The position numbers and the translations under genes were made by a program. DNA of 64,000 bases from Rhizomys pruinosus (taxonomy: Eukaryota; Chordata; Mammalia; Rodentia; Spalacidae). Shown here in pieces: positions 20,641 to 30,309 of this stretch. The stretch is taken from contig VZQC01009508.1 of the NCBI GenBank assembly GCA_009823505.1, forward strand, positions 1,094,920 through 1,158,919. Reading direction: 5' to 3'. Below the pieces are notes generated by a model. The model saw only the letters and a program-made list of their open reading frames with translations, was not told where the DNA came from and ran no database searches. How positions within the stretch are numbered: the first letter of the stretch is position 1; every line of letters begins with the position of its first letter.

Positions 20641-20833
20641 AGTGAGGGAAGTTGTGACTGAGCAGGGAGCTTGCGAGGAAACATTTCACGTGCAGAACTA
20701 TGTCCTGATTGTAGTGGACGTCACTGAATTTCACATTTTTTGCAAAGTTAATTTTGCGTGAATTATAAAATGCTGAATATTTTCAATTATCTATGTGTTT
20801 TATTATATGTATGTAAGAATGTGTGTTAGTCTT
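20641..20833. other. Unique DNA
   Basis: Nothing recognised. A 'ggacgtcact' CRE-like sequence occurs at about 20718. Confidence 0.4.
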
Positions 20834-20847
20834 CACTATGAAGTTTT

Positions 20848-20858
20848 TTTTTTTTTTA

Positions 20859-20919
<61 letters not shown>

Positions 20920-21160
20920 TTTTTTTTTTTTTTTTATTTCTGTATGTGTATCAATGTACTGTCTGCATGCAGGTTTGTGCACCCGTGTCGTGCAATGCCG
21001 CGGAGGTCAGAAGAGGGTCTCAGATTCCCCTGGAACTGGAGTTCTCCTGGAATTGGAGTTCCAGACGGCTCTCGGCCGCCATGTGGGTGCTGGGGATCGA
21101 ACCCGGGTCCTCTGTAAGAGCGGTCGGCGCTCCCAACCGCCAGGCCATCTCTCCAGCCCC
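20848..21160 (-). mobile_element. Very young B2 SINE with an approximately 90-nt tail
   Basis: A 14-bp perfect target-site duplication, 'cactatgaagtttt', lies at 20834-20847 and 21161-21174. The tail reads as T on the plus strand, with runs of 57 (20861-20917) and 17 (20919-20935). The body retains many CpGs and an exact Pol III B-box on the minus strand. The A-box-like TGGCCTGGCGG has one change from the other young copies. It carries the internal duplication. Reading frames through it that start with poly-Phe are artefacts. Confidence 0.97.
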
Positions 21161-21177
21161 CACTATGAAGTTTTGAA

Positions 21178-21469
21178 AGGCTGCAAGATATGCCCACTAG
21201 TGTGACAGCGGCGAGGATATTATGCGAGTAACCAACCACTATCTGCTTGGATTTAAGGTCCACTTTATAGGATGGAGCCCATACCTGACTCTGGTATTGG
21301 CCCTAGGAACCTGTGGCTAGACATGTCATAGGCCATAGAGAAGAAACTAATACTATTTTTCTGCTAAACAGACATGGGGAAGTAGATAGGAGGCTCCAAC
21401 CCTAGCTGAGGAATTGGATGGGTCCACACCATAGGGCATTTGAGTGTACAAATTTGACATTATATATAG

Positions 21470-21522
<53 letters not shown>

Positions 21523-21640
21523 TAGATATAGATAGATATCAGAGTATATGAAATAAGGCAGGGAGGGTTCAGATAGGGGAGGGTGTGATCCATTTTATAC
21601 TAGCTGCCAGGTAGAGAAGGTCCTGATTCCCAGGTCACAG
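21178..21640 (+). mobile_element. Rodent L1 3' UTR fragment
   Basis: 'gcgagtaaccaaccactatc tgcttggatttaaggtccac' and 'gatggagcccatacctgact' are rodent L1 3' UTR blocks downstream of those seen at 19830. The young B2 was inserted into it. A GATA array is embedded. Confidence 0.6.
21466..21532. repeat. (GATA)n microsatellite
   Basis: About 15 GATA units with slight interruptions on both sides. Confidence 0.95.
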
Positions 21641-21651
21641 TAGTCTACTTT

Positions 21652-21800
21652 GAGTTCTGTTGGTCTTACAAACAACCTGACAGAAAGCAGCATAAGGAGG
21701 AAGGGGTTTATTTCGCTTACAGTTCCAGGATGGACCACATCGTGGGGGAGAACCAGCTGCTCCATGCCTAGTTGCCTCCTAAAAGCTACTCCCTTTTCAT
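21652..21800 (+). mobile_element. Rodent dispersed repeat, related to that at 3511
   Basis: 'aaggaggaaggggtttattt cgcttacagttccaggatgg' is the familiar central block of the family. Truncated. Confidence 0.6.
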
Positions 21801-22000
21801 TGTTCTTTGTTTATTCCAGACTTCATAAGACTCCATGTGAAAACTGTAGAAATCTACAAAGGCAAATATGTCACCTTGAGTTTGAGATTTGCATTATCTA
21901 TAAATCACTGGTTCAGGATCACATGTGGACACATGTCAGCAACCTGTGACAAACATTAACATCAGCCATTTAGCAATTCAACTTTAAAAGGTACTCCATG
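21801..22000. other. Unique DNA
   Basis: Nothing recognised. The 99-codon ORF at 21650-21949 starts inside the preceding repeat. Confidence 0.4.
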
Positions 22001-22004
22001 AAGA

Positions 22005-22130
22005 CAGGCATGTTGGCACACAGCTATCATCCCAACATTCAGGAGGCCAATGATACAGGGAGATCTTAAGTTGGAGGGCAGCCTGGGATATATGGTGAGA
22101 CACTATATCAAAAAACAACTAATTAATTAA
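22005..22130 (+). mobile_element. Old B1 (PB1-like) monomer
   Basis: 'gaagacaggcatgttggcac acagctatcatcccaac' to 'gcctgggatatatggtgaga' and an A-rich end. Diverged. Confidence 0.65.
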
Positions 22131-22214
22131 TATTAAAACAGGAAAATACTCTATAATTTTTGCCTAACCTCTAACCAATTCCAAAATGAGCAGATTGGCA
22201 TCCTTCTGCAGAAA

Positions 22215-22322
22215 TTTTTATTTCATTATATATAAAATGTATATATACACAATATATACTTTATTATTTGCTATATATACATAATATATATATATGTGTA
22301 TATATATATATATATATACTTT
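22215..22322. repeat. AT-rich (TA)n tracts
   Basis: Two TATATA blocks separated by 'ctttattatttgc'. A similar 'atactttatta' follows both blocks, a small tandem duplication. Confidence 0.85.
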
Positions 22323-22324
22323 AT

Positions 22325-22855
22325 TAGATATGTACTGTAGATGTAGCTGTATCAGGAAAGAAACACGCCACAGTCATTGCAGACAGCTTGCCCATAATGA
22401 AGGCAACTGTTCACTGTGACCAACCACCCCAGAGCAGCAGAATTCTCCAAGGACCAGGATTTAATTGTCAGGAATGTTTATGCCCAGAGAGTGTCTAGAT
22501 GGCTCAGGGCGCCCTCCCATGAATCAAGCCTGCAGAGCGTGAGATGGAGAGATGGACAGGCAGACCAGATAAGGCATTCATCCAGAGGATGAAAGCACAT
22601 TAAGCAAGCCCATAGAGATTGATAAATCACATGAGACACACAGCATAGTGTCCAGATATGAATCAGATGCTTATTATAAGCCTCCCAGTATTTGCTCTAC
22701 TTCTAATCAAAATTTATGGGAAGCCATGTGGTCAGAATGTAAATGGGTGTCATCAGAGACAGAAGACGAGGAGCTGGGTGATTCGAAGAATCTCTTACAT
22801 TGGATAGTGTGCAGAAACATTCTTCTGTTTATTCTGGCCAAGGAATCCATTTTTT
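22325..22855. other. Unique DNA, no gene seen
   Basis: No recognised repeat or gene. A 78-codon plus ORF (22648-22884) is unrecognised. Confidence 0.4.
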
Positions 22856-22859
22856 CTCT

Positions 22860-23252
22860 TTCTTTTGTGTGTCTCTGTGTGTAAGTGTGCATGTGGTACT
22901 TCCACACATGTGTGAGGGTATGTGTTCCCATGGGCATGCATGTGGTACTTCCACACATATGTGAGGGTATGTGTTCCCATGGTATGTATGTGGAAGCCAG
23001 AAGAGGACATAAAATCAAGTGTGCTGCTCTACCAATCTCCACCTTATTCCCTTGAGACAGGCTCTCTCTCTGAACCTGAATCTACCCTGGCAGCTGGCTA
23101 GCCTCAATGACCCTCTCTGGTCTCTTCCCTCCACTCAGCACTGGATTTACATACACATGTGGCTGTGTACACAGCTGCTGGGAATTTGAACTTGGGTCCT
23201 TATGCTTGCTCAGCAAGCACTCAAACCAACTAAACCACCTCTCCTACTCTCC
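22860..23252 (-). mobile_element. B3 SINE with internal tail duplication
   Basis: Minus-strand B3 body from 'gagaggtggtttagttggtt' (RC, about 23250) to its GT-rich tail. The tail holds a 49-bp tandem duplication (22889-22937 and 22938-22983). Confidence 0.8.
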
Positions 23253-23253
23253 T

Positions 23254-23615
23254 TTTTATTTAAGAACACATCACCAAGACTCCTTTCCTTCACTGCCACT
23301 GTGGCCTCAGCAATTCTTTCATAAGCTGAATTCTGAAAGCAATGTAAGAATCATCAAGATGCATACAGGGAATAAATCATTTCACAGAGACAGAACAGCT
23401 GAGCAAATTGCCGGGGGCATAAAATGATGCGTGTGCCTTTAGCAAAAATAATGTATATGGAAAAGGGAAGGAGGTGCCAGAACTAAACGAGGGACTATAT
23501 ATTGTGAGCCTTATCCTTGAGGAAGTGACTGACCAGAAGGGATCTATCCAGGCAGAGCAATAAGTGGTCAAAGGGTCCAGGAGCAGGAGTAAGTACAGAG
23601 TTCCCATCTGAGCTG
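23254..23615. other. Unique DNA, no gene seen
   Basis: ORFs of 106 (+) and 76 (-) codons overlap and are unrecognised. Confidence 0.4.
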
Positions 23616-23617
23616 TG

Positions 23618-24132
23618 CTAGTCAGCTCTCCAGCACTGTGACAAAATACCCCAGAAAGTCAACTTGATGTCCATGGTAATGTGACCACACTCTTGCTGGG
23701 CCTGTGGTGAGGTCCAACCTCAACTGGGGAGCACATGTTGGGGAAAAAAACAGAAATACTCTTACCACAAAGATCAGGAAGTAGAGGGAGAAACAGAAGA
23801 GGAGCAGGCAACACAGCCCCTTCACGGATGTGGCCCCAGTGATCTGCTTTCTCCAACTAGGTCCTACCTCCTAAGAGCCAACTGAGGGCTGGAGACATGA
23901 TGGTGAAGCTGATAAAAGCTAAAGCTTACAACCAAAACATCAAAGGTTTCATTCCCAATAGCCAAATGAGTTATGAATCCATGGATGGATTAATACATTC
24001 CTGAAGTGGAAGACCTCACGCACCGGTCACCTCCCAAAGGCCCCACCTGGGAACACTGCTGCTCTGAACTCTGAGGACCAAGCCTACAACACATGAGCAT
24101 TTAGGGGCATTTCAGACACAAACTATGATATA
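23618..24132 (+). mobile_element. Rodent dispersed repeat, interrupted
   Basis: 'gctagtcagctctccagcac tgtgacaaaataccccagaaag' opens the family. After an ID-like interruption at about 23885-23970 it resumes with 'tcacctcccaaaggccccac' and ends 'atttcagacacaaactatga'. Confidence 0.55.
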
Positions 24133-24134
24133 AT

Positions 24135-25420
24135 CCCAACCTCTCTTGGGTCCTCTGTCTCTGGCTGACTGTAGCTCTCTCAGGATAAGAGCATCGTCTA
24201 CCCCTTCTCTGTACTTGGGACCTAAGTGTTTCCACAACCTGTAATGGGAGCACTGTGGGAAGAGTGTACCTTGCCGCTTTTTAGGGTTCACTCCAACTTA
24301 GTCAAAGACCCTCATACGTGATACAATCATTTGTGCCAGTGGAGAATATTGCCAAGTAAACACAATAAGAATTTAAAGATTACTGACTCTATACCAAAAG
24401 CTTTCATATTTATCTCCAAAGTATGTCATTATAAAGAAAATACATACCTTGGGAATGAATAATTGGCTCATGAAATCTATCAAATGTCATTTTATTTATC
24501 TTGCCCAAGTGTCTGTTTGAAATGATGTTAAGCAGTGTGACGTCAGTATCTACCGAATGCCAGCATTATATAGGGATGCATAAATTAGCCTCCGAGAGAA
24601 TTAACAGCACATAAATATATCTCCACTAAACATGTTTCAGTTTCAGCTAGTCTACGTTCCCTAAATGCATCCACTTTGAAAATTACATATTTAGACAAGC
24701 CTCTTTTAAAACCACAAGATATTTTTCTTGTTTGGGGAGAGATAGCGTGGAGCCCCACGCTGGGACAGTTATGTGACGATAGCCAGAAGCTCAGATTACC
24801 CACAGCTACAACGCCCGGACAAGAGCTCAAAGACAGCGGCTTGTTCTAGGCTGTTACACATTAGAGGCTCCATTGTCTCTTCTCCCGATGTCTCTCGGGT
24901 GATTCGTTTGGGGTTCTCTCTCTGTGGGCTGGCTCGTCTGGAGTTGATGAAGGCAGATCTATTTCCCAGCCAGAATCTGCAGTTTTCACAGACACCTGGG
25001 GGTCCACACGCCATGTGGGTGGCTCTCCTAACTCAACCTGGAGAGGGCTGGGTTCAATTTCCTGTCACCACCCTGTACCCACTGTTCAGCCTGCCCCAAC
25101 ATTTGTTGTAAGGGAAACATGTTTTTCCACTTTGACTTGGTAAAGTAATAATCACTATTTTTAAGAAAGAAGATTCCAGTAAATTTTTTTTAAAGTTTTC
25201 ACTAAGCATCTGTAGAAAAAGAAAGAAGAATGTCCTTTATTAAGTACCTAACAATTCTTTTAGTCCTAATAAGCACTCTAGCAAGGCTCGTATTGTCCTT
25301 GGGTCTCATGCAGGAAACATGAGTTTGACTGCTCGCTTCAGTGCTGACCTAGCTGGGTGGGTGGTATTGACAATAGCCGAACTGATCCTATCTCTCATCC
25401 TTATTTGTAAAATTGAAAAC
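24135..25420. other. Repeat-poor block, candidate conserved non-coding DNA
   Basis: No recognisable interspersed repeat over about 1.25 kb. It contains a full consensus CRE (TGACGTCA, 24538-24545) and a 7-bp-stem hairpin (AGCGTGG / CCACGCT, about 24746-24763). Between them lies AT-rich sequence. Overlapping ORFs of 112, 81 and 72 codons are unrecognised. Confidence 0.4.
24538..24545. promoter_or_regulatory. Consensus CRE (TGACGTCA)
   Basis: Perfect palindromic CREB/ATF site. CpG-containing CREs are rarer than expected in CpG-depleted rodent DNA, which makes it worth noting. Function is not shown. Confidence 0.4.
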
Positions 25421-25424
25421 AACT

Positions 25425-25521
25425 CAGTGAATAACGGGGCTTCCTTGCAAGTCTGGCAACCTGAGTTCAATTCCTGGGACTGAGAACCAACTATTCCAAC
25501 TATTGCAGTTGTCCTCTTGAA

Positions 25522-25525
<4 letters not shown>
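25425..25525 (+). mobile_element. B3-like SINE fragment
   Basis: 'gtctggcaacctgagttcaa ttcctgggactgagaaccaac' is the tRNA-like part of a B3, ending at the CA repeat. Confidence 0.55.

Positions 25526-25558
<33 letters not shown>
25526..25558. repeat. (CA)n microsatellite
   Basis: About 16 units, tail of the preceding SINE. Confidence 0.95.
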
Positions 25559-25559
<1 letters not shown>

Positions 25560-25605
25560 TGTGGCCTGTGTGCTCACCCAATAATAAACTTTAAGATTTT
25601 TAAAC

Positions 25606-25800
25606 TGGGCACTGGAGGGATGGCTTCCTAGTTAAGAGAACTTGCTGCTCATGCAGAGGCCCAGGTTTGGTCCCCAGCACCCATGTCCTGCAGCTGACAA
25701 CCACCTGTGTAACTCCAGCTCCAAGGGATTCAATACCTTCTTCTGGCCTGTATACACTTGTTCATGTACACACATAAAAATAATAATGAATCGTTTTTAA
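25606..25800 (+). mobile_element. B2 SINE, diverged
   Basis: 'gggcactggagggatggctt' to 'ggtttggtccccagcaccca' and an A-rich end near 25790. Confidence 0.8.
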
Positions 25801-25837
25801 ATTTTTATTTATTTTTATTTTATGTGTACAAGTGTAT

Positions 25838-25856
25838 TGCCTCTGTGTGTGTGTGT

Positions 25857-25901
<45 letters not shown>

Positions 25902-25912
25902 GTGTGTGTGTA
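25838..25912. repeat. (GT)n microsatellite
   Basis: About 75 bp with single TA interruptions. It may be the tail of a minus-strand B2-like fragment ending 'gatttgaacacaggtctggg'. Confidence 0.9.
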
Positions 25913-25914
25913 AC

Positions 25915-26640
25915 TGTAGCTGGGATTTGAACACAGGTCTGGGTTGCTCATTCATTCACCAGTCTCTTTCCATTATCTGTTAATAAGTGCTGTTAGCATA
26001 TAACTCAACATGGTCCCTTGCATTTCTTCATGCTAGCTGCCCTCTGTCCTGAACTGTTTAGGAGATTTCATTATGCAAACATATTTAGAAGCAAAGGGTA
26101 TTATCTCTATTTGGAGCAAATGGTAGGCTCTCTTGCTATCTGTTATAACATGTGGGCTCCAAAGCCCCACAGCCTTTTCTTGAAATACGACCTACTGTGT
26201 ACACGGGCCCGTTTTGCACTGTCCTACCTGCCCCTGCTTCCCACCACTGGACTCCTGATCCCTGACAGGTGCAGGAGCAAGGGGACCTGGTTTGATATGT
26301 TTATGCTGCCATGCTGTGATCAATGATATCCTTTATCTCTGACACAGGAAAGAACTTGTGTGTTCAGTCAGCTCTCAGGACACTCTGATGGGCCGCAACG
26401 TGAGCTTGAAAATACGAGTAAATCTCTACTCTTCTAAGTCTTGACAGTGTATACTGATCATGAGAAGGATGTGCCAGAGACATGGATTCTGTATTTGGGA
26501 TACAAGGAGAAGAACCTCGCCAAGCAATCTAAAGGTTAGTGAACATTTAGATTCTGTCAGGATGCCCCCAACCTTTTGACGCTGTGACACAGCATTGTCA
26601 GCTATAAAGTTCATGCCCAACCTACCACCAAGTCACAAAA
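25915..26640. other. Unique DNA, no gene seen
   Basis: A 102-codon plus ORF (26018-26326) is the longest. It begins MHFFMLAALCPELF and resembles no protein I know. No repeat was identified. Confidence 0.4.
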
Positions 26641-26641
26641 T

Positions 26642-26655
26642 GTCATTTATTTATT

Positions 26656-26694
<39 letters not shown>

Positions 26695-26945
26695 GTTAGA
26701 GGTCAACTTGAGGTCTGGTTCCTCAGGAGCCATCTAACTTATTTTTGTACACAGGACTTGGGACTCACTGATTTGGCCAGGCTGGCTGGCCAGGAAGCCC
26801 CAGGGATCCCCTATTGCTACCTCCCCAGTGCTAGGGCTACAAACTTGCACCACTAATCTAAGCTCTCTGCATGGATTCTAGGAATCAAACTCAGGTTCTC
26901 AAGCTTGCTTGGCAAACTCTTTACTGAATGAGCAGTTTCCATATC
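26642..26945 (-). mobile_element. B3 SINE with (GT)n tail
   Basis: (GT)n at 26660-26692 is followed by 'ctgatttggccaggctggct ggccaggaagccccagggat' and 'caggttctcaagcttgcttg gcaaactctttactga'. The minus-strand B3 order is complete. Confidence 0.8.
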
Positions 26946-26947
26946 CC

Positions 26948-27345
26948 CTCTCATAATGTTTGAAGTAAGTTTCCGAGTTTCCATTGGGCCATATTCACAG
27001 TTATCTCTGGTTGCATGCAGTCCAGGGAGCAGACTAGACACACCTGGAAGATGAGAAGAAGATTGAGGAACGAAACCCTGAACAGAATCTTGGTTGCTAT
27101 TCACTCTCTCCTTCAAGAGAGGAGAACTAGTACCATGGAGGCAGCAAGCTCATGGCCCTTGCCAGAAGATGATATGGGCATGGCTGCCAAGTCAAGGAGT
27201 TCCTGACCCTGAAATGAATAGAGTAACGAGTATATAAAGCTTTAGGAGGACCAAACCCACCACAGACTTTGGTTGCCTGCAAGCAAACAGCTGCTCAAAA
27301 TAAATGTGAAGTATAAAGCCACCCACTGTCAACTCTCTATATCCT
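26948..27345. other. Unique DNA
   Basis: No recognised feature. Confidence 0.4.
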
Positions 27346-27346
27346 T

Positions 27347-27348
<2 letters not shown>

Positions 27349-27396
<48 letters not shown>
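27349..27396. repeat. (CT)n microsatellite
   Basis: About 24 uninterrupted CT units. Confidence 0.95.
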
Positions 27397-27399
<3 letters not shown>

Positions 27400-27424
27400 A
27401 CCTGACCTCAGTTGTTTAGGGAAG

Positions 27425-27730
27425 ATTGTATCGGTTTCTTTTCTGTTGCTATGATAGAAACACTGACCAAAGCAACTTATAGAAGGCTTACAATTCTAGA
27501 GGGATTAGAGCCCATCATGGTGGGAGAGGCACGGCACGGTGGCAGGAGGAGAAGGCAGAACACTCACATCTACAAACAGGCACAGGAAACAGACACAGCT
27601 TCCTCCAGCAAGGTCACGCCTCCAAAAGTCTCCCAAAACAGCTCCAAAAGTCTCCCAAAACAAAATGTCCAAATACTTGGAGTCGATGGGGCACATTCTT
27701 GTTCAAACCACCACAAAGAAGATTACAGAG
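27425..27730 (+). mobile_element. Rodent dispersed repeat, related to that at 3511
   Basis: 'cttttctgttgctatgatag aaacactgaccaaagcaact' begins the copy. It contains a 21-bp internal tandem duplication ('ctccaaaagtctcccaaaac', twice, at about 27611-27661). Confidence 0.7.
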
Positions 27731-27734
27731 GGTA

Positions 27735-28095
27735 CTAAAATCTTTCTGTGCCACCCCCTCCCCGTGAGCGCGCACACACACACATCAAAGAAAACTCTCT
27801 CTGCATCCTTGCAGAACACCAAGGAAGAAAAGGAATAAAACTGTTAGGATGTTGTGACACCATAGAATAGCAGATCCTGAGTCATTATCATCTCCCATGG
27901 TCCCATGGGAGAAGGGATGTTCCAAGTTCAACTGATGGAATTGGAATAAGCTTCACAGTGGACAGCAGAAGCTCTGGTGGGCTCTTCAGGCAGATTCCTC
28001 CACTAGTGTTGCTTCTGCTTCTGAATGTACAGTAGCGACTGGTGTGTTCAATACTTGCACATCCTCAGCCCACAGTTGGCAGAGGGGAGTCTCTC
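27735..28095. other. Unique DNA
   Basis: A short CA run (about 27770-27784). No gene recognised. Confidence 0.4.
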
Positions 28096-28099
28096 AATC

Positions 28100-29150
28100 A
28101 GAAAAAAAAAATTATGAGGAGAACTGATAGTACTTTGGGGAGTCTCAAATCTGAATGCCCACTTTGAACTACCATTCCCTGCAACTGATAACTTTGCCTT
28201 GTGGAGCCTCTGGCAAGACAAGGCTGCTTCTATTCAGAGATACCCATTAGGATTGTAGGCTTGTCGCCTCCCTCGGGTGATTAACAGGTGCATCCACTCT
28301 GAAAAGTATCTATGAGCTTGCTACAGGGTTCTTACTCAAACTGAGCACTTGATCCATGGGGGCCTTGTGACACCGATAATCATATTTTTATGTCAATTTG
28401 CAACTCAATGACTAACAAAGTGGAAAGTCCCCAACATGTCCCTTTCATAAAAAAATATTTAAGCCAGCCCAGCTCCAGCTGCATCTTAGCTTTCTATGAA
28501 AATGTAGTAGCCATGCCTTGGGGAAAAATGCTATCTCCCATTCTGCAATGGCTCAGGGCGGCTCTTGTTTCTGAGTTTTCCCCAAATGCCTGGGCCTGTG
28601 TCACTGATGGTTCAGCTGGGCATGCAGTGGCTGTTCAACTTCTCTGCCAGCCATGCAGAGTGGTTGTTTTGCTCCATGGGTAGGACTTGAAGCCATCCTC
28701 CTAGCTCTGGGCAATACTCCCTTTGATGAACCCTAGTATACTTTTCTAACTCTTGGACTCTTGCCAATGGCTTCACTATTTGGTCTGCCATTTGGAAAAC
28801 TACAGACTGGCAGATTAAAGTCACTCTGCTTTGGGGCCGTGAAATGTGGAAGCATATCATGGCTGTGAGTCAGACCATCTGGGCTGCCCCCATGGATGTG
28901 CACAGGAAGAGCCTGTGCTTTGAAGAGACCTGCTGGAATCAAGCTTATGATGGGGTCAGCAATGGCCAGATTGCCACCATCACTGCTACACCACGTTCCC
29001 AGACCCGGAATGTGTCTACCATGGTAGACTGTGAACAAGGGAGAGGGATCCGTGTTTTCCATGCAGTACCTCCTACTGTCTGCCAGATCTGTGACTCCTA
29101 TCAAAAGGTCCTATGCTTATGGCCCAGCAAGAGGACCATATAGTAACCAT
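28100..29150 (+). pseudogene. Endogenous retrovirus pol remnant (RNase H and start of integrase)
   Basis: This is a degenerate pol gene fragment. The RNase H catalytic-type motif appears as 'ACVTDGSAGHAV' at about 28594-28629, in the frame of the 28390-28683 ORF. The downstream RNase H part, with 'ANGFTIW' (from 28763) and 'WKTTDWQIK', is in another frame, that of the 28844-29143 ORF. At least one frameshift therefore lies between about 28630 and 28760. Near the end 'VCQIC' could be the Cys pair of the integrase zinc-binding module, but the His pair is not clearly kept. The upstream part is reverse-transcriptase-like but full of stops. No gag, env or LTR is visible nearby. It is non-functional and appears closest to gammaretrovirus-like (class I) pol, judged by eye only. 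Confidence 0.65.
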
Positions 29151-29225
29151 ATAGTAACCATCGAGGCTAAGGTGTTGTGGTTTTTTGCTTTCTGGACCAT
29201 TTTAAAGCGTGTAATGGTAAACTTT

Positions 29226-29322
29226 TTTTTGTCTTTTTGAGACAGGCTGGCCTTGAACTCACAGAGATCTGCCTGCCTCTGCCTCCCGAGTGCTGGGATT
29301 AAAGGCGTGTGCCACCATAAAT
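29226..29322 (-). mobile_element. B1 fragment
   Basis: 'tctttttgagacaggctggccttgaactca' is the start (29233 on). It is complete to 'ttaaaggcgtgtgccaccat' on the minus strand, with an internal deletion between the 'gagacagg' and 'ctggccttg' parts. Confidence 0.85.
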
Positions 29323-29329
29323 TTTTTTA

Positions 29330-29332
<3 letters not shown>

Positions 29333-29376
<44 letters not shown>
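29333..29376. repeat. (CA)n microsatellite
   Basis: About 22 CA units. Confidence 0.95.
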
Positions 29377-29380
<4 letters not shown>

Positions 29381-29389
29381 AAAACCCAG

Positions 29390-29690
29390 TTGGGACTGGT
29401 GTGATGATCCAGTAGGTAAGAGGGGAATTGCTAAGCAAGCCTAAGGACATGAGTTCAAATCCCCAGCACTCATATTAAAGAGCTGGGCACCCTGCATGTG
29501 GCTATGGTCCTAGCCCGTGAAGGCCAGAGACAGGAGGGTCACTGGAGCTTGCAGGCAGCCATCCCAGCTTCGTGTTCAATGAGAGACCCTTTCTAAACAG
29601 GATAACCATCTCAGAGGTGGAGAGAGAGTCACTATAGATACTTGGATATAAATACAATGACTGTTTGCTGACCCCTTGTTTAGGAAATAC
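29390..29690 (+). mobile_element. B4/RSINE1-type SINE
   Basis: 'tgggactggtgtgatgatcc', 'acatgagttcaaatccccag', then 'agacaggagggtcactggag cttgcaggcagcc' and 'gagagaccctttctaaacag'. Confidence 0.75.
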
Positions 29691-29691
29691 C

Positions 29692-30095
29692 CTCGAGTCA
29701 CTCTCAGACTGAATGAAGGACCGGAAATTTAGCTGACTCAGGCAGCTGCCTTTCTTCCTCAGATGCTCCAATAAACCGAGCAAGAGAGCCAGGAATGGTT
29801 GTCCCATGCTCTGCACCTCCCATGCGAAAGCCCCGCAGTGCCCCTGGAGGTCTTCCCCACCATCTCCGTGACTTTACACAGTCTCTCAACAGGGCGGGTG
29901 ACTGCCTGCAGTCTGGAAGCAAGGAAAAATGGAACAGGTGAACTAACTGTTCTCAGGCCAAACCATGGATGTAGGAGCTGAATTGGAATCTTAAGTTTTA
30001 AAGGCCAACTGAGAAACCAAATTGAAACATTGTCAGTGTGTACCCTCCAAGAGATCAAGGTCCTACCTTAGGGGACATGTGAGGAAATGTCAATT
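29692..30095. other. Unique DNA
   Basis: Overlapping ORFs of 60-104 codons on both strands, unrecognised. Confidence 0.4.
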
Positions 30096-30099
30096 GTTT

Positions 30100-30304
30100 T
30101 TTTAATATCTTATTATTTTTCTTTTATATGCCTGCACGTGTGTGAGTGCACCCGGTGTCATGCCATGATGTGGAAGTCAGATGAGGATATTGGATTCCCT
30201 TGGAAATGGAGGTAAGGTGGTTCTTAGCTGCCAAGTGGGTGCTGGGAATTGAACCCAGGTCCTCTACAAGAGTGCTCTTAACCACTGAGCCATCTCTCCA
30301 GCCT
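30100..30304 (-). mobile_element. B2 SINE, without internal duplication
   Basis: Minus-strand body ending 'cactgagccatctctccagc'. The middle ('ccttggaaatggaggtaagg') has a single motif copy. Somewhat diverged. Confidence 0.9.
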
Positions 30305-30309
30305 TAAAA

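Noticed and set aside
20795..21263. ORFs of 109-136 codons, one with Phe-rich start
   Set aside because: Poly(T) tail and body of a B2 SINE. Related peptides occur at the other young B2 copies.
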